Positions 32,926 through 43,343 of a stretch of 64,000 nucleotides of DNA are shown here, piece after piece. A model generated the notes under the pieces. It had not been told where the DNA came from. It saw only the letters and a list, made by a program, of their open reading frames with translations, and did no database searches. A program made the translations under genes and the position numbers. The number at the start of each line of letters is the position of its first letter. Within the stretch, counting starts at the first letter, position 1. The DNA is from Pratylenchus scribneri (lineage: Eukaryota > Nematoda > Chromadorea > Rhabditida > Pratylenchidae). The stretch is from assembly GCA_030063045.1 (NCBI GenBank), contig JAQSEB010000129.1, positions 372,001 to 436,000 of the forward strand, written 5' to 3'.

Positions 32926-35900
32926 ATGTATTCAATATTTGGCAATTTTCTTCTATTTTTCCTTTCTTTCACAATATTAATTCCCTCATTAGCTCATCGA
33001 AATTTACTTTTATTTGCTCCAGGCTATGGAGGAAGGTTGAAAAATAATTAAATCACAAAATTTTCTAATAATATTTTCTAGTCATGTCATTTTCCACTCT
33101 CGGGTTGCCGATGCAATTGCCAAAGCTGGCTATAATGTGGTCAGTATTAATATTTAATTCTCTAAATCAATTCTCAAAAATAATTGCTTAAATTTTAAAT
33201 ATTCCGACTTTGGAACTAATTGTAAACGAAATTTACGCAGTCAAATTTTGTGTAGAAAATTAATTTGTCAATAATTAGTTATAATTTTAGTAAATTTCAT
33301 AGCACGTATTTGGGTGAGTTGTTAAATAAAGAATTAGTGAATAAGAGGAAAAATTTCTTAAAGTTATTCATCAAAAAATGGCAAAATTTTGCGAAGGATG
33401 AATTTTAATTTTTTGCCAATATTTTTCTGGCCATTTGTTTTAGATCAATTTTAAAATCAAAATTTTTACAAGAGATTTTATAATATCATAATTATAAATT
33501 TATTATAGCCTGATAAGATTGATGATTGTAAGATAAATGACAAATATTTGAGTGCGCAGCGCAAAACTCGTTTAAATAGGAATATTACAAAATTTTCAAT
33601 TAGTTTCAATTTTCATTATTTCACACTTTATTCCATCCATTTAGGTTTCATTTGAACCTGAATCTCACGTTGATCCGGCCAAATTTGAAGGTCCAAAATT
33701 GGCAGAACGAATTTTTCTCCATGCAAAAAATAATTCTTCAAAACCTGATGAAACCATAATGAGTGAAGATTATCGGGTTCATATTGCAAAAATGTTCGAA
33801 GATGATGGATTTTATTCAACTTATATGATGGCACAATCTTGGCAAAACACAATGTTGCCAATTTGTGAAGTTTACAAAAAAATTTAAAAAAAAAATAATT
33901 TTTATTTTATTAGGAAATAATTTCGTCGCCAGAAATTATTGAACGCTTAAAGGACTACAAATTTGATGCAATCATTTATGAGCCTTTTCTCCTTTGTGCC
34001 ACCGGGATTGGCCATTTGCTAGGAATCAAAACGCAAATATTAATTACAAGGTAAAGAATTAAAATTACAAAAAAATAGAATAGAATTTACAAATCAGAAA
34101 AAAAATTAGAATGAAATTTAAGAAATCTGATAAAAATCAGAATAAAATCTTAATTTAAAAACCAGAATAAAATCAGAATTTACAAATCAAAATAAAATAA
34201 GAATTTTACATATCAGAATAAATCAGAATCAAAATTTACAAACTAAAATAAAATATGAATAAACAAATCACAATAAATCAGAACCAGAAAATATATAAGA
34301 TTATTATTTTTTAAATATCTTCAAAATAATTCCTTCCAAGTATGGGACTTTTTGAATATGCAACCGATCTGATGGGCTTACCATTTCCATCTAGCCATGT
34401 TCCCTCAATGATGCCCACAGATTGTTCCGATCACGAAATGGGCTATTTTCAAAGATTTTGGAATATTATTGGTGTGGAAATTGGAAGGAAATTGGTTGAT
34501 AAGAATACGGCGATTTATCAGAAAATGTTTCGGGAATATTTTGGGTATAATAATTTTAAAGAATTTATAAATTGTCCTTTAAATTTAGTGCAAATTTTCC
34601 CGATTTGGATGCGCTTGCACGTGAAGCTTCGCTTTGTTTTGTTGAAGCCGACGAATTCCTCGAATTTCCAAGGCCATTTCAATCAAATGTAATTCCATTG
34701 GGTCCATTCGGGTTGAAAGAATATAAAAATGGAAGCAATTTGCTGGATCTACCCAAACAATTCATAAATTCCGAAATACAAACGAATGGGATAGCGCTGG
34801 TGTCATTGGGAACACATGTAAAGACTTCGATGATGCCGAAAAAATTTTTGGAAAATTTATTACGGGTAATGGCCGAGCATCGAACATTGCATTTTGTGAT
34901 GAAAGTTGATAAGGAGGAAGTGGTCAGTGGAAATTTTTTGGATATATTGTTGTGCCATTTAAAGGAAAATATGAACATTTTGGCCAAATCACTCGAAGTG
35001 GAAAATGCTTTCATTGCTGGATGGATTCCCCAGACGAAACTTTTGGGTGAATAATTAAATGTTAATTTTTTTTGGGAAATAATTCAAAAATTATTTCAGC
35101 CCATCCAAATTTGCGTCTTTTCATCAGTCATTCCGGCTTCAATTCCCTTATGGAATCCGCATTTTATGGCGTTCCAATGATTGGAATCCCATTTTTTGAT
35201 GACCAATTGAGGAATGCAAAATTGGCAGAAAGAAACGGATGGGGAATTCGAGTAAAAAGGCAACAAATCCTTTTGGATCATTCTCATTTGGCCAATGCAA
35301 TAAATGAGGTCTCCCTCCAATAAAATGGGAATATATGAGTTAGAAATTAGAATTAAATCAGAATTACAAATCAGAATTAGAATTAAAAATCAAAATTAAA
35401 ATTACAATTCAGAATAAAAATTTAGAAATCAAAATTAAAATTACAATTCAGAATAAAAATTTAGAAATCAGAATTAAAACTTAGAAATCAGAATTAAAAC
35501 TTAAAATCAGAATTAAAACTTAGAAATCAGAATAAAAATTTATAAATCAGAATTAAAACTTAGAAATCAGAATTAAAACTTAGAAATCAGAATTAAAACT
35601 TAGAAATCAGAATAAAAATTTATAAATCAGAATTAAAACTTAGAAATCAGAATTAAAACTTAGAAATCAGAATTAAAACTTAGAAATCAGAATAAAAACT
35701 TAGAAATCAGAATAAAGACTTAGAAATCAGAATAAAAACTTAGAAATCAGAATTAAAATTACAAATTAAAATAAAAACTTAAAAATTGAAATTACAATTA
35801 AAAATCAGGATAAAAAGTTTGAAATAAGAACAAAAAATTACAAATCAAAATTATATTTTTATTGACAGATTTTGACAAATCCAATCTACAAAAAGAATGC

Positions 35901-36144
35901 GGAACGCACAAAACGACTAATCCGTAATAAACCAATGAAAGCAGAACAAAGGCTGAAAGCAAATTTGGATTTATTATTTTTGCATGGGGAAGGGGATTTG
36001 CCAGAATGGAAAAGTGCCGCCCGCTTGATGGGACCAATCACCTATTTTAATTTGGACATTTTTATTCCTGCTTTTCTTCTTGCCCAATTTGCTCTTTTCC
36101 TATTCACAAAATTGTTGATTGCCATTTGTAAAAAATTTATTTAA
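32926..36144 (+). CDS. UDP-glucuronosyltransferase, 558 aa
   Basis: Exons 32926-33035, 33082-33139, 33645-33869, 33914-34050, 34341-34544, 34589-35046, 35100-35308 and 35869-36144 join in phase to 558 residues, a normal UGT length. The signal peptide is FLLFFLSFTILIPSLA. The acceptor-binding half holds the DHEMGYFQRF region. The UDP-sugar signature runs from GWIPQTKLL through HPNLRLFISHSGFNS to GVPMIGIPFFDDQ. A C-terminal membrane helix ends in KKFI, a KKxx-type ER retrieval signal. The enzyme would transfer sugar from UDP-sugars to small lipophilic compounds in the ER lumen, a detoxification role in nematodes. The intron 34545-34588 is only 44 nt; ignoring it gives an apparent frameshift. 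The last intron is expanded by a minisatellite. No damage was seen. Confidence 0.93.
35340..35830. repeat. 20-bp minisatellite in the last UGT intron
   Basis: More than 15 imperfect copies of AGAAATCAGAATTAAAACTT and variants fill the intron 35309-35868. Similar ATCAGAATAAA words occur in another intron of the same gene (34085-34300), so the motif has spread within the gene. Confidence 0.85.
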
Positions 36145-36400
36145 TTTCAATTATTTTAATAAGCTGCATTAATTTTAAATATTTGTAATGTCAATTGCTT
36201 TTAGTATTTTATTTTATATTCTTTTTTGATTGAGAGTTTGAGAGGGAAAGAAAATTCCCTTTTTGAGAAAAAATTTGAATATTTTTTCTTGAAGATATTG
36301 TATTTGTATAGCAGGCGTATTATATATATTTTAAGGAAAATTCCCTCTGGCAAAAATTTGAATACTATTTTTTGTTGAAGATATTGTCTATTTCTAAGGA
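36145..36400. other. UGT downstream region with a local duplication
   Basis: A stretch containing GAAAATTCCCT and TTGAAGATATTGT occurs at about 36250-36310 and again at 36338-36395. It is non-coding. Confidence 0.5.
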
Positions 36401-36410
36401 AGGCAAATTC

Positions 36411-36795
36411 GGAGTGGGACGGTTAGTGGCGCGGCCGTTTAGTGGCGAAAGCTAATAGCTAGGCGCCTAATGAATGGTTTATAATGTTTTATATATCATT
36501 GAAAAGAGCAAAAAATTCTCTATCAGTCCATATAAAAATCAAATTTTAAAACATATCTTTACATTTTTTAAAATTCAAAAACCATCAAATTTGACACTAT
36601 TTTGCCCATTTTTATTAAAAAAATCACAACTTTTTTTATTTAAGACAATATAAACTGTTTTTTATATCATTCGATAGATAATGCATTGCTCTATCAAATG
36701 AATATAAAAACATTCAATATGGTTTAGATTAAGATGAGTTATAAAGCAAAAACTGGTCCGCCACTAACCGGCCGGCCACTAACCGTCGCGTACCC
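36411..36795. mobile_element. Mutator-like MITE
   Basis: 385 bp flanked by the perfect 10-bp duplication AGGCAAATTC (36401-36410, 36796-36805). The imperfect inverted ends share ACGGTTAGTGGC, CGGCCG and TTAGTGGCG. Duplications of 9-11 bp are typical of Mutator-like transposons. It is non-coding. Confidence 0.75.
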
Positions 36796-36805
36796 AGGCA
36801 AATTC

Positions 36806-37324
36806 TATAAGTCCCTTTATCAAAACATTTAGGAATATTCCAAGATCGTATAGTTCGTCTCCCTTCTTTGTTCTTTCCTTCTAAACTCTAAAATGGTCAA
36901 AAAATATGCTTTCATTCAAATTTTTGCCTGAGGCAATTTTCCCAAACATTTCCAATATATATTCAAATCCTCTTCATTTTATGGCTCGTCCGTCGTCCCT
37001 CGTCCATCAAATGAGAGAATAAAAATAGGATTGATTTAGAAATTTTGTCTCACTTTTCTTTTTCTTTACAAATGTTCCCTGTCCTTTTTCGATATTCATT
37101 TACCATTACCATCTAAATATTTTACCCTCGCATTTCTTAAGTGTAAAAAATATCGCGTTTCCCAAAAATTTTATCAAAAAATTATATGATTTGTTTTGTT
37201 TTTTAGCTGGATTGGTGAAGAATCATATACAACTGAAATTTTCAAAAAATGCTATAATAAAATTTGAAAATTAATATACATTTTAAGCTCAAATATTTTT
37301 TCAAATTTTGATTCGGAAATTCAA
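36806..37324. other. upstream region of the plus-strand ARM gene
   Basis: AT-rich. It contains GGCAATTTTCCCAAACATTTC (about 36934-36954), which recurs nearly unchanged at about 63270-63290 upstream of the third gene copy, so it may be a shared promoter remnant. Confidence 0.4.
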
Positions 37325-40300
37325 ATGAAAATTATGGATTCAAATGAAAATGGAATTACTTCTGCTGATGAAGACGATAGTTTTGATAAATTGAATATTG
37401 GTGAAATTATTGTGTATCGAATGAAATGGATATGCAAACAATGGTGGAAAAAATTAAAAAATTGGAGGTGAATTAAATAGGGAAAATTAATTTATATATA
37501 AGTTTTTATTTTTAAATTATATTATAGGCCGGCCTATTGGCAATAAAAACCAATGGAAATGTTAGTCAAGATGAGCATTCTTTGATTCAATTAAATTTCC
37601 TAATGGGCGAAAAATTCGGTGAAATGAAGAAAGAAATGGATGGAATGAAAAGGGAAATGAAGGAATTAAAGGAAGCAATAGGAATGGACAAAAATGCGAA
37701 GGCATTGGAAGAATTGGAGAAAGCAAATGATGAAAATATGAAGGAAAAAGAACAAGAAAAGAAGGAAATGGAACAATTGAAAGCGCAAAATGCAGAAAAG
37801 GATCGCGCATTTGAGGAAATGAAGGAAAAATACGAAAAATTGAAGAAAGAATTAGCGGAAAATGAAAAGGAGTACGAAACGAAGCAGATGGAAAAGAATA
37901 AATCGGAAATTGGTGTAAGTCGAATATATTATGGTATTTGTTCACTTTGAGTCCCTTTTTCCCATAAGTGAAACATTGAAATGTCCCCTGGGTGATCAGG
38001 ATTAGAGTTAGAGTCATTTCAGGGACAAGATAAAATAACCATTGCACGTACATCTAGTCCTATCCTTAAAACAAAAGAGAAAATTTACAGTTCTCTTTAG
38101 AGATACATTTCGTGCATCGACTGGCCAGAGACCCTATAATAATTAGGAAGATTTTTACCGTTACACCTAATCCGGGACCTGCTGGTCCCAACTCATCTTT
38201 TATTTTCTTACACTTTTTCCATTTATACAAAAAGGGACCCAAAATTGAAAAGGGATAGTATTTAATTTACCGAAAAATTATTGAAAATACCGAATAGAGT
38301 ATTGAAAATGCCGAATAAAGTTATAATTGATCTTAACGGTTTAGTGGTTTGTCCTAGGCCCCTAAACCCTATACACAATCGATAGATCTCGTCAAGGCGC
38401 ATCGAATGGTATATATTTGGTTGTGTTTTGGCCTAAAATTAAAGGTATTAAACCGTTTAAACCATCTTTTTGTTTTTGGTTTAAAACTACTTTAAAAATG
38501 GTTAAACCCAAGCCAAATATATACCAATCGACGCGTCTTGAAAAGATCTATCGAATGGGTGTAGGGTTTATGGGTATAGGACAAACCACTAAACCGATAA
38601 ATTTATTTTTAATTTATTCGGCATTTTCAATATTTCTCAATTGAAAAGTACCCATTTTATTTTTTAAATAAATAAATTTTTATACTATATTATAAATAAT
38701 TAAAAGATGGAAAAATTGTTGGATCAACTCAATCCAATAAATAAGGACAAAATGCGTTTGGTGTTTGAGTCGTTGCTTCGAGCAGTTTCAGACACCAAAA
38801 TATATGATCAAATCGAGCAAAAATTTGATCCTATCATCAAATTGGGATTTATCAATTGCTTGGTTCAAGCACTCCGCATTCAGGTGTGCTTGTTTATTAA
38901 AAAATTAATATTTATGATTAGGGTTGCTCAAAGTCGGTTAATCGAACCGAAACCGAAACCGAAAACCGGGTTTTTGGCCCAAAAACCGAAACCGAAACCG
39001 AGATCCGAAAACCGCGAAAACCGAAAACCGAGGGTCCAAACCGATGGTTTTTCGGTTTTTAATTTTCACCTTGAGGGACAATTTTTGGTTAAAATTTTAC
39101 CTTATTCGACCATTTTTAATTAAAATTTTTCCCTAGCGGGCCATTTTTTGGCTTAAAATATTATCTTTTGGATCATTTTTAGCTTAATATTTTTCCTTTC
39201 GGGTCTATTTTTGTCTGATTTTTTACTCTATGGCAGGGTTCTCAGATTTTTTTCAAAAAAGTACACTGGCCTTGAAAATAAAGATTTAGGGGTCAAAATA
39301 AAGATTTTCGTTTTAAGCTATATAAATTGATAAAAAATTTTTATTATAAATGAGCAAGAGATTATCAGGCAGGACTAAGATTACATGCTTTTTGAGAAGA
39401 AATTTTTACAATTTTTCGAGCCGAAGACGAAAAATTTAGACCATAAATAGCCGCGCAGCGAAAAATTTTATCATTTTTTTATAATTTCATGAAAAAAAGT
39501 AGATAAAGTACACAATGACCCAAATAAAGTACAAATCTTTAAATAAAGTACATCTGAGAACCCTGCTCTATGGCCATCTTTGCCTTTAATTTTACCCTCC
39601 AAGAAAATTTTTGGTCTATTTTTTATTCAAAACCATTTTCAACTGAAATTTTTTGCTTAAACGGGCATTTTTAATATAAATTATTTCATTTATGGTCCTT
39701 TCTTTTCTAATTTTTCTCCCTGCGGGGCCATTTTTATTAGAAATTCTTCTTTTGTGAATTATTTAGGCTAAAATTTTTCTCTGCTGGGCTTTTTTGAAAT
39801 ATTTTCTCTTTTGGGTCTTTTTTGTTGAAGCAAACCTAGAAGAATAACTAAAAATTGAAGTAAAATATTGGTTATGTGATATGTGAATAAATTTTCTTTG
39901 ATTTTTTTTGCAAAATTTTATGAAAAATTAAATTTTTAAAAAAATTTTTGACCATTTTTCAAAAAAGCGAAAAACCGGAAAACCGAAACCGAAAACCGAG
40001 AATTTTTTCAAACCGAAACCGAAAACCGACATTGGAAAACCGGGAAAACCGAAAACCGGAAACCTAGGTTTAAAACCGACTATGAGCAACCCTATTTATG
40101 ATAATAAATACCAAAAATTAATTTTTTCAAATGAATAATACACAAAATTAAAGCATTATGATGGTCTTCATTAATAAAAAATCTCTGTGTATTTTTATAA
40201 TATAATTACAGAAAATTCTTTATATAATTTAAATAATTTATATTAAAAATCCAAAGATGAATATATCGTTGCAACAATGCGATCCTCCAAGCAATGAGAA

Positions 40301-42314
40301 ATTGCGTTTGGTGTTTGAGTCGTTGCGTCAAGCTGTTTCATTGAACACTAAAATAGAGGAAACATTTGATCCAATCATCAAATTGGGCTTTATCAATTGC
40401 TTGGTTGAAGCATTGAGCATTCAGGTGTGTTATTTTAATCAAATTATTAATATAATTTAAATTGATATTGATAAATGTATATCCAAAATGGGAAATATTT
40501 AAAATTGCGAAAAAAATATTGAAAATTGCGAAAAGAGTATTGAAAATTGCGAAAAGTTTATACCGATTTAACGGTTTGCCCAAAATTCACAAACCATATA
40601 CCATTGGATAGAGCTCGTCAAGACGCGTCGAATGGTATATAATTTGTCATGGTTTAATTGGTTTTGAACCAAAACCCATTGATGGTTTAAGTGGTTTAAA
40701 ACCCTTAATTTTTGATCAAACCACGACAAAATATATACCAATCGACGCGTCTTGACGAGATCTATCGATTGGGTATAAGGATTGGGGGTCTAGGACAAAC
40801 CGTTAAACCGGTATAAACTTTTCGCAATTTTCAATACTCTTTTCGCAATTTTCAATGTTTTTTTTTTCGCAATTTTCAATGTTTTTTTCGCAAAATTAAA
40901 TACCATCCTATATAAAATTAACTAAAGCATTAATGACGAACTTTATAAAATATTTTGTGGTCTGAAAAAAATCATTGAATTGTTTTACATAATATAATTA
41001 TAGAATTATTTCTACCATTTAATTAAATATTCATTAATTTAAGGATGAAAAAATTCAAATTGATGCTGCATGGACACTCACCAATATTGCATCTGGAAAT
41101 TCCGCACAAACCCGGGCTATTGTGGAAGCAAATGGCATTGAACCTTTGTTGAAAATATGCACTTCCGAATCCAATTTGTTGGCCGAACAGGTTTTAAATT
41201 TGTTCAAAATTCAATTTGATATTGATATTGAAGGCTCTCTGGGCCATTTCGAATATTGCCCGCGATAGCATAAAATGTCGAGATGAGGTGATTGCCGGCG
41301 GTATTGTTCCAGTGTTGGCTGAATTAGGCAAACGGATGAATAATCTGAAAGGCACTTTTGTATGCACAATTGCTTGGTGTATTGACATTTTGTGTTATCA
41401 TGAACCACTTCCATCTAATGATTTATTGGTCCAACTTGTTCAGCCAATTGCTTCCTTGCTCAAATATGATGTATGGTTGGAATGGAATTAGGAATAAAGA
41501 TAAATTTGGAATTTATTTGTTTATCACAGGATATCAAATGCAAAATTGATACTTGTAAAGCTATTGTAAATTTGACTTCTGGCCCGAAAGAAAACATTCC
41601 ACTGGCTATTGACTTCATTCCCGATATGGTTTTGTTCATTAAATCTGGTGAAGAAAAGCTAATTTTGCCAGCGCTTCGTGTCCTCAAAAATTTTACCGAG
41701 GTTAAAATAATTTATAATTTTATATATTTGAATATTTGTAATGAAATTTGGTCATAAGAATTTTGTATAAATAAAACAATTTTTAATAAACTTTATTTTT
41801 TTTCATTGATATCAGTAAATAACTCACAGTGGGATAAATTGATTAAAAAATGAATTAATGGATCCGTTTCAAAAAGTTATGCAATTAAAAAAGCGGAAAA
41901 TAAGATAATTTTAATCACATAACTATGTTTTGTTTTTGTCATAATTTCTGGCCAATTAAGATTTTTTCTCGATCATTTTAATATAAAAATGCTTTAGAGA
42001 AAAAGCAATCCTAACGTAAAACCAATGGAAAAAATTCTGAGAGTCTTTTGAATTAAATTTTGTTAAATTATATAATTTTAATGTTGAAAAAGTAAAATTT
42101 ATTACAGGTAATAAATTTTCAATATTTTTAGGCCGAACCAATTATTTTTGCTGATGCCTACAAGCGTGTCAAGCAATGCGATTGTTTTGACAAATTGGTG
42201 GCTTTGAAACAGCATGAATCCAATGCGATTGCTAAAATTGCGGACTCAATTCTAAATAAATTCTTCCCTAATGGTAATGAGAAGACAGCTGAGACTGTGA
42301 CTAAAATGGAATGA
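37325..42314 (+). CDS. coiled-coil / importin-alpha-like ARM protein, copy 1 (possible exon-1 frameshift)
   Basis: Exons 37325-37467, 37528-37914, 38707-38883 (3a), 40257-40424 (3b), 41044-41190, 41234-41470, 41530-41700 and 42132-42314. Exon 2 is a Lys/Glu coiled coil of about 120 residues. The following exons are importin-alpha ARM repeats (AAWTLTNIASGNSAQTRAI, ALWAISNIARDS, AWCIDILCYHEPLPS, PALRVL). The last exon matches the importin C-terminal repeat (DKLVALKQHESNAI...FFP). Compared with importin-alpha of about 520 residues and ten ARMs, the basic IBB domain is absent, only about five or six repeats remain and the penultimate ones are missing. Exon 1 needs a one-base correction to match the paralog at 58205-62442; an in-frame ATG at 37426 could start a shorter product. 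Exons 3a and 3b are alternative versions of the same repeat. A role in cargo binding is an inference. Confidence 0.8.
38252..38655. mobile_element. palindromic MITE family P, copy 2
   Basis: An inverted-repeat element with ends GGGATAGTATTTAATTTACC / inverse of TTTTCAATTGAGAAATATTG type. It contains TATACCAATCGACGCGTCTT. It lies in the intron before exon 3a of the ARM gene. Confidence 0.65.
38919..40094. mobile_element. hAT-like non-autonomous element, copy 3
   Basis: 1176 bp, TAGGGTTGCTCA to TGAGCAACCCTA, with the 8-bp duplication TTTATGAT (38911-38918, 40095-40102). It has the same orientation as copy 1 and gives the uninterrupted sequence across the BEL insertion site. It has one 31-bp GC-rich unit. 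It lies between duplicated exons 3a and 3b of the ARM gene. Confidence 0.9.
40485..40908. mobile_element. palindromic MITE family P, copy 3
   Basis: Mirrored arms end with repeated TATTGAAAATTGCGAAAA units and the inverse. The centre has TCAAGACGCGTCGAATGGTA and ATACCAATCGACGCGTCTTG. It lies in the intron after exon 3b. It is the clearest copy of the family, ending TAAATACCATCC. Confidence 0.7.
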
Positions 42315-43343
42315 GGCAAAATATTATGTGGCCGTAATGGAAAGAATTCGGCAGTTTAATTTAATTTGATATTGAAACATTCTTGAAATAAATAAGCGAA
42401 TCTGTTAATTTTCTCTTATTCGAATAAAATTTTGCAATGTAATTTCTTTGAAATAGGAAAAAAAATATCTTGAAAAAATTATGAAAATTTCTAATTTCTA
42501 TCAGAAAAATGAAATGGAATATTTTATTTTGGTTGGGTTAAGTTACATTTACATTAAAGGATCAGACGCGCGTCTGAATAAACACGATTAAGTTTGAGTA
42601 CGGTCAATAAAATTTTTGTAATCGTCTTAAAAAATTAATTTTATATCGAAAAATAGAGGACATTTTATTGCATCGGATAAGATAAATTTGAAAATTTTCT
42701 GCCAATTAGAAAAATTTTTATAAGATCCGACGCCGATTCCGATGAAACAAATTACTCAAAAAAATCCTACTCCTGCTCATGTTTATTCCGACCCATCAAA
42801 CCCATTTGTGTCATAATTGTAAGCATAACTTTACTCCAAATGGTTATTTCAATTCTCGAGCCTTTAGGACATTTTTATCGGAATTTGAGGGAATTTAGAG
42901 GTTTAAATTTAAATTTATTAATTTTAAGTTTTATATTTTTGACAGACTTTTTCAAAATCGGTTCGGGTTCAGAAAATCTATGAAATTTAAAAAAAAAACT
43001 GAAATTTGGAATTTTTTTTTATCATTAAAACTGAAAATAATAGAAATTCAAAATTGATTTTTAAAAACCATAACCGAATTTTACGAAATCTCAGTCGAGC
43101 TTTGGACAATCCTAGTTTTAGCGATGATTTCATTATATATCCGCTTCACTATAATTTGTAAAATATTTTGATTTTTAAAATTTATTTCAATATAATTTAA
43201 TTCATCTCATAATCAAATCATTTAAAAATGGACTAAAAAAGAATGGCAGATTTTTTTAAAATTAATTCGAATAAAACTTTGTAATTCCTTTAAAAGGAAA
43301 AAATTACTTATAAAAATATGAAAATTTTTATCACAAAATGAAA
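42315..43343. other. intergenic region between convergent genes
   Basis: About 1 kb separating the 3' ends of the ARM gene (+) and the amidase (-). It is AT-rich. It contains the 16-bp perfect palindrome TCAGACGCGCGTCTGA at 42562-42577. No gene was seen. Confidence 0.5.

Noticed and set aside
34560..34600. Frameshift in the UDP-glucuronosyltransferase
   Set aside because: Explained by a 44-nt intron 34545-34588 with GT-AG ends; splicing it restores the family sequence EYFG-ANFPDLD.
35340..35830. CRISPR-like spaced repeat
   Set aside because: Units are contiguous 20-mers without unique spacers, in an intron.
38260..40908. tRNA-like or structured RNA at mirrored GACGCGTC segments
   Set aside because: These belong to the palindromic MITE family, present in several introns with no cloverleaf.
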